DNA of 16,507 nucleotides from the NCBI GenBank assembly GCA_964450715.1, contig CAYVFC010000167.1, positions 1 through 16,507 on the forward strand, read 5' to 3'. Source of the DNA: CAYVFC01 sp964450715 (GTDB taxonomy: Bacteria > Myxococcota_A > Polyangia > Polyangiales > JAFGIB01). The notes under the pieces were generated by a model that was not told where the DNA came from, did no database searches, and saw only the letters and a program-made list of their open reading frames with translations. Below, piece after piece: positions 13,441 through 16,507 of the stretch; within the stretch, counting starts at the first letter, position 1, and each line of letters opens with the position of its first letter. A program made the position numbers and the translations under genes.

Positions 13441-16428
13441 GTGGGTATGGTCGCTCTTCGAAAGCTGGCGGTCTGGACTGGGGCTGCCCTGCTGCTCTGC
13501 ATCGCCGTACTGGCAGTGCTGCGAGAGCAGGGGCGCGAAGGCCAGCCCGGCACGGGCCGTGTCGCGGCGCCCTCCCCGGCGACGGCCGGGCCGCGCATCG
13601 CGGTCGCGGTCGTCGATGCGGACGGCGCCCCTCTTTCGCGCGCATCGGTAACGCTGCTGATCGGAGACGACACGCTGGCGGCCGTTACGGACCCGGCGGG
13701 CAAGGCGGTTATCGAGAACGCCCCTCGGGGAGAGGGCACCCTGCTCGTGCAAGCAGCGCGGTTCGCCCGCGCCGAGCGGCAGCTGAGCGTCGAGCAGCAC
13801 GAAATCCGCCTGCGGGTCTGCTTGCTCGCGGGCGCGTCCCTGCAGGGACGGGTAGTCGACGAACGCGGAGCCGGCGTATCCGAGGCTCGCATCGAGGCTC
13901 GACGCCAAGATGTCCACGGCGGGTCGGTGCCGCCGTGGACCACGGTAACCGATGCGCAGGGCAATTTTCGATTCGACACGCTGGCCGAGGGCGCCTACGC
14001 GCTGGACGCGAGCGCGGAACTGCACGAGCGCAGCGTGCTCAAGCAGATCCGGGCTCCGGCCGAAAAGCCCCTCCGTATCGAGCTCGCTAGAACCGCTTCG
14101 ATATGGGGCAAGATTCTTCGCGCACCGCAAGGCGAACCCGCCGACAAGGCAACGGTCGTGACAGCCGGTAGCGGCGTATGGCCGCCCCGTCGGGTGCTTT
14201 CCGGTCCGGACGGCAGCTACCGGATGGACGGATTGCCGGGCGGATTTTACGAGGTCGGCGCCACCCTGGACCAGATGGTGGCCGAACGAGCCGAGGGGTT
14301 GATCATCGAGCCCGGCAGCGCGGTGCGACTCGACCTGCGGTTGGTCGAGGGACAGGTATTGCGGGGAAGGGTGCTGGACGCCGAGAGCGGCGCCCCGCTG
14401 GCAAAGGCCGAGATCAGCGCCGCAGAGGAGTCCCTGACCTTCACCAGCGCCTCGACCCGGTCGGCCGAGGACGGAACGTTCACCATTACCGGGCTCAGGG
14501 ATCTCGAGGGGCGCGCTCATCGAGTTTCGGTCGCGATGGCCGGATACGTTCCGATAATCGGTCAGCAGTGTCGAACTGGGCCCACCCCACATAGCTTTCG
14601 CTTGCGGCGCGGAGCGACGCTTTCGGGACAGGTAGTGGACGAGGAGGGAGCGCCGGTAACCGGTGCGGTCATCGAACTGGGGGGAACCGCGAAGGACGGA
14701 GGACCGCTGCTGGTCGGACCTCCGCTCCCGGGGCTGGACACGGGCAGGCTGGTCGGCACCCGGATGCTGGGCACCCTGCCCTTCTTGCCGCCGGACAATC
14801 TCGGGGTCACCAGAGGCGCCGTACCTCCCATACCGATCGGTCCGGTTGCTCCCCTTCCTGGCGGGTCAGCAGCTGTGCAAAGCGTTTCCTCGGGCATGGT
14901 CACCGATCAGCAAGGGCGCTTTCGATTGCAGGGAGTCCCCGCGGGAAAGCTCCGCCTCACGGCGCGAAGGACCGGCTTCGCTCCCGGAAGCAGCGCCGCG
15001 CTGACCGTGGCCTCGGGGGCGGTGCTCGACGATATCGTCATCGAGCTTCCCGGCGGCGGAACGCTCGAGGGAACGGTGGAGGACGAGCGCGGTTTTCCGG
15101 TCGCTGGCGTCATGGTTGAGCTGCGCTCCGCAAACGAGAGCTTCGCCCGGACCGCCATCAGCGCGAGCGACGGAAGCTTCGCTTTCGACGACGTTCACGG
15201 GGACGCTGTACTGGCGGCCTACCCGATCGCGCTACCGCCCACCCACGCCGAGATCTCGGTGGCGTCCGGCCAGACCCGGCAGGTCAAGTTGGTGCTGCAA
15301 GAGCGCGCCATCACCCTCGAGGGTCGCGTTCTGGACGAGGCGGGCTTTCCCATCGCGGGCGCCTCGGTACAGGTTCAGGCGCTGAATACCCGCTCGCCGG
15401 TAAAGGTCCTGGCGCGCTCGGCTTCCGACGGTACTTTCAGCGTATCCGGCCTTCCGGAGCCGCCATACGACTTGTCGGTCGAGCACGCCGACTATCTGCC
15501 GGAGCGTATTGAAAAGTATGCCGAATACAAGTCGAAAGCGGTGGTCCGGCTGCGGGAAGGATTGAAGCTGTCAGGCATGGTCGTGGACGCCTGGGACCAG
15601 AAGCCACTCGAAGACGTTTTGATCACGGTAGCTTCGCGACGGCCGAAAGTACGGGAAAAGACCCGTTCCGATTCCCAGGGCAGGTTCGGGTTTCGCAAGC
15701 TAGAGCCCGGGGATTATTCGGTTTCGCTAAAGAAGCGGGATTACCTTTCGCAGCGCCGTAGGGTCGCCGTTCGCAGCGACAGCAAACACCGCCGGGAGGT
15801 GACCATGGAAGCGGTCGCGCTTGCGTCCGGCGGGTCTGTTTCGGGCGAGGTGGTCGACCGTGTCGGCGCGCCGGTACCAGGCGCGTTGGTAGCGCTGGGC
15901 GACCCGCCCGACTGGAAGAAAGCTATCGAGACCGATGCCGGGGGGCGCTTTACCCACACCTGCGTCCCTTCGGGCGACGTAGCGCTAACCGCTCGTCATC
16001 CTGAGGCCGGCAAGGCCGCCGCTCCCGGTAAAGCTCGGGTCTATCAACTGGAGGAAACGCCGGGCATCGTCATCCGCTTGCCCGGTTTCGCGCCGCAACG
16101 CGAGCAAACGCGGGTACCGACGGACGAAGGCGAGCCCGGGGAACCGGAGGCTCGACCGGAAATGCCGGGCAAGCCCCCCGCGCGCGGCTTTGCCCTGCAG
16201 ATGGACTACCGCGACGGTAAGGTGGTCGTGACCGACGTCGCGGCAGGCTCGGCGTTCGAGCGGGTGGGATTCAGGAAGGACGACGTCGTGATCACCGTCG
16301 ACGGGGAGTCCGTGCTGTCAGCCGGTCAGGCGCGCGGCATGATGCGGGTGCCGGGAAAGGACAAGGTCCGCGTCGGTGTACGCCGAGGAAAGCGAACGGT
16401 GACATTACGGCTATCCCCGGAGCCGTAG
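13441..16428 (+). CDS. Membrane-anchored carboxypeptidase-regulatory-like repeat protein with C-terminal PDZ domain
   Basis: The protein has 995 residues from GTG 13441, with AAGGGAGG 8 bases upstream; ATG 13447 would be 14 bases away. Residues 8-27 (KLAVWTGAALLLCIAVLAVL) form a signal anchor. About nine carboxypeptidase-regulatory-like beta-sandwich modules follow, each with 'L.G.V.DE.G.PV.GA.V', 'T...G.F.F..L..G.Y.L.A' and 'V.L.L' strands. The fifth carries a Pro/Gly-rich insert of about 60 residues (near 420-483). After a Pro/Glu linker, residues about 919-995 form a PDZ domain (VVVTDVAAGSAFERVGFRKD; ITVDGESV). No peptidase site is seen. These modules usually give structural or binding roles at the cell surface or in the periplasm, and PDZ domains bind protein C-termini. 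Its role is unknown. It begins 98 bp after the fusion gene, with no clear terminator or promoter between. Confidence 0.88.
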   Translation: MGMVALRKLAVWTGAALLLCIAVLAVLREQGREGQPGTGRVAAPSPATAGPRIAVAVVDADGAPLSRASVTLLIGDDTLAAVTDPAGKAVIENAPRGEGTLLVQAARFARAERQLSVEQHEIRLRVCLLAGASLQGRVVDERGAGVSEARIEARRQDVHGGSVPPWTTVTDAQGNFRFDTLAEGAYALDASAELHERSVLKQIRAPAEKPLRIELARTASIWGKILRAPQGEPADKATVVTAGSGVWPPRRVLSGPDGSYRMDGLPGGFYEVGATLDQMVAERAEGLIIEPGSAVRLDLRLVEGQVLRGRVLDAESGAPLAKAEISAAEESLTFTSASTRSAEDGTFTITGLRDLEGRAHRVSVAMAGYVPIIGQQCRTGPTPHSFRLRRGATLSGQVVDEEGAPVTGAVIELGGTAKDGGPLLVGPPLPGLDTGRLVGTRMLGTLPFLPPDNLGVTRGAVPPIPIGPVAPLPGGSAAVQSVSSGMVTDQQGRFRLQGVPAGKLRLTARRTGFAPGSSAALTVASGAVLDDIVIELPGGGTLEGTVEDERGFPVAGVMVELRSANESFARTAISASDGSFAFDDVHGDAVLAAYPIALPPTHAEISVASGQTRQVKLVLQERAITLEGRVLDEAGFPIAGASVQVQALNTRSPVKVLARSASDGTFSVSGLPEPPYDLSVEHADYLPERIEKYAEYKSKAVVRLREGLKLSGMVVDAWDQKPLEDVLITVASRRPKVREKTRSDSQGRFGFRKLEPGDYSVSLKKRDYLSQRRRVAVRSDSKHRREVTMEAVALASGGSVSGEVVDRVGAPVPGALVALGDPPDWKKAIETDAGGRFTHTCVPSGDVALTARHPEAGKAAAPGKARVYQLEETPGIVIRLPGFAPQREQTRVPTDEGEPGEPEARPEMPGKPPARGFALQMDYRDGKVVVTDVAAGSAFERVGFRKDDVVITVDGESVLSAGQARGMMRVPGKDKVRVGVRRGKRTVTLRLSPEP

Positions 16429-16449
16429 GGGTGGGCCTTGCGCCCGCCC
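16429..16449 (+). terminator. GC-rich hairpin after the PDZ protein, possible terminator
   Basis: An 8-bp stem (16429-16436 with 16442-16449, one U-G pair) with a 5-base loop starts directly after the TAG. The usual U tract is missing (GGTTCTGC follows), so termination is uncertain. The remaining 58 bases of the window show no gene I can support. Confidence 0.35.
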
Positions 16450-16507
16450 GGTTCTGCAGGCCGCACTTCTCGGATAGCAGCGCGACGCCGGCCTGGCGCG
16501 GGCGGTC

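Overview
The window is GC-rich and has the protein repertoire of a myxobacterium-like organism (Myxococcota, formerly Deltaproteobacteria). The main signs are an array of 'Myxococcus cysteine-rich' (DUF4215) repeats, a second cysteine-rich lipoprotein with a DNGIDDDxDG...DPEC motif, several lipoproteins of no known function, and a long carboxypeptidase-regulatory-like/PDZ protein. Two runs of exactly 100 N show that this is a scaffolded draft assembly, possibly from a metagenome. I cannot place it to genus.

Layout. Positions 71-976 (+) encode a cysteine-rich lipoprotein, followed by a nearly perfect 23-bp-arm palindrome (997-1044). Positions 1151-2269 (+) encode a disordered protein with C-terminal TPRs. 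Positions 2282-4178 (-) hold a glycosyltransferase followed by a SAM methyltransferase, probably co-transcribed. Positions 4293-4778 (+) encode a small hypothetical protein ending in a 9-bp-repeat tail. It converges, with 2 bp between stop codons, on a long minus-strand block. That block reads, in transcription order: rpmB (L28), an RluA-type pseudouridine synthase, a lipoprotein, the large DUF4215/PPC-like lipoprotein (broken only by the two N gaps), and a DUF192 lipoprotein. rpmB and rluA are 19 bp apart and form one unit. The lipoprotein genes appear to have their own promoter near 9090-9118.

The most interesting gene is at 10529-13342 (+), divergent from rpmB over a 135-bp intergenic region with what look like overlapping promoters. 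It encodes a 937-aa protein that joins an isochorismatase-fold domain lacking its catalytic residues, an aminoglycoside-phosphotransferase-like kinase with an intact HGDLNxxN/IDF core, a dual-specificity-type phosphatase with an intact CX5R loop, and a rubrerythrin-like ferritin domain with all diiron ligands. I know of no described system with this architecture. A kinase and a phosphatase on one chain with a pseudoenzyme sensor-like domain and a possible redox/iron module suggest a self-contained signalling device; that function is inference.

The window ends with a 995-aa membrane-anchored protein (13441-16428, +) made of nine carboxypeptidase-regulatory-like modules and a C-terminal PDZ domain. 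No tRNA, rRNA, CRISPR array, insertion sequence, prophage or plasmid feature was seen, and no gene-free stretch exceeds 300 bp.
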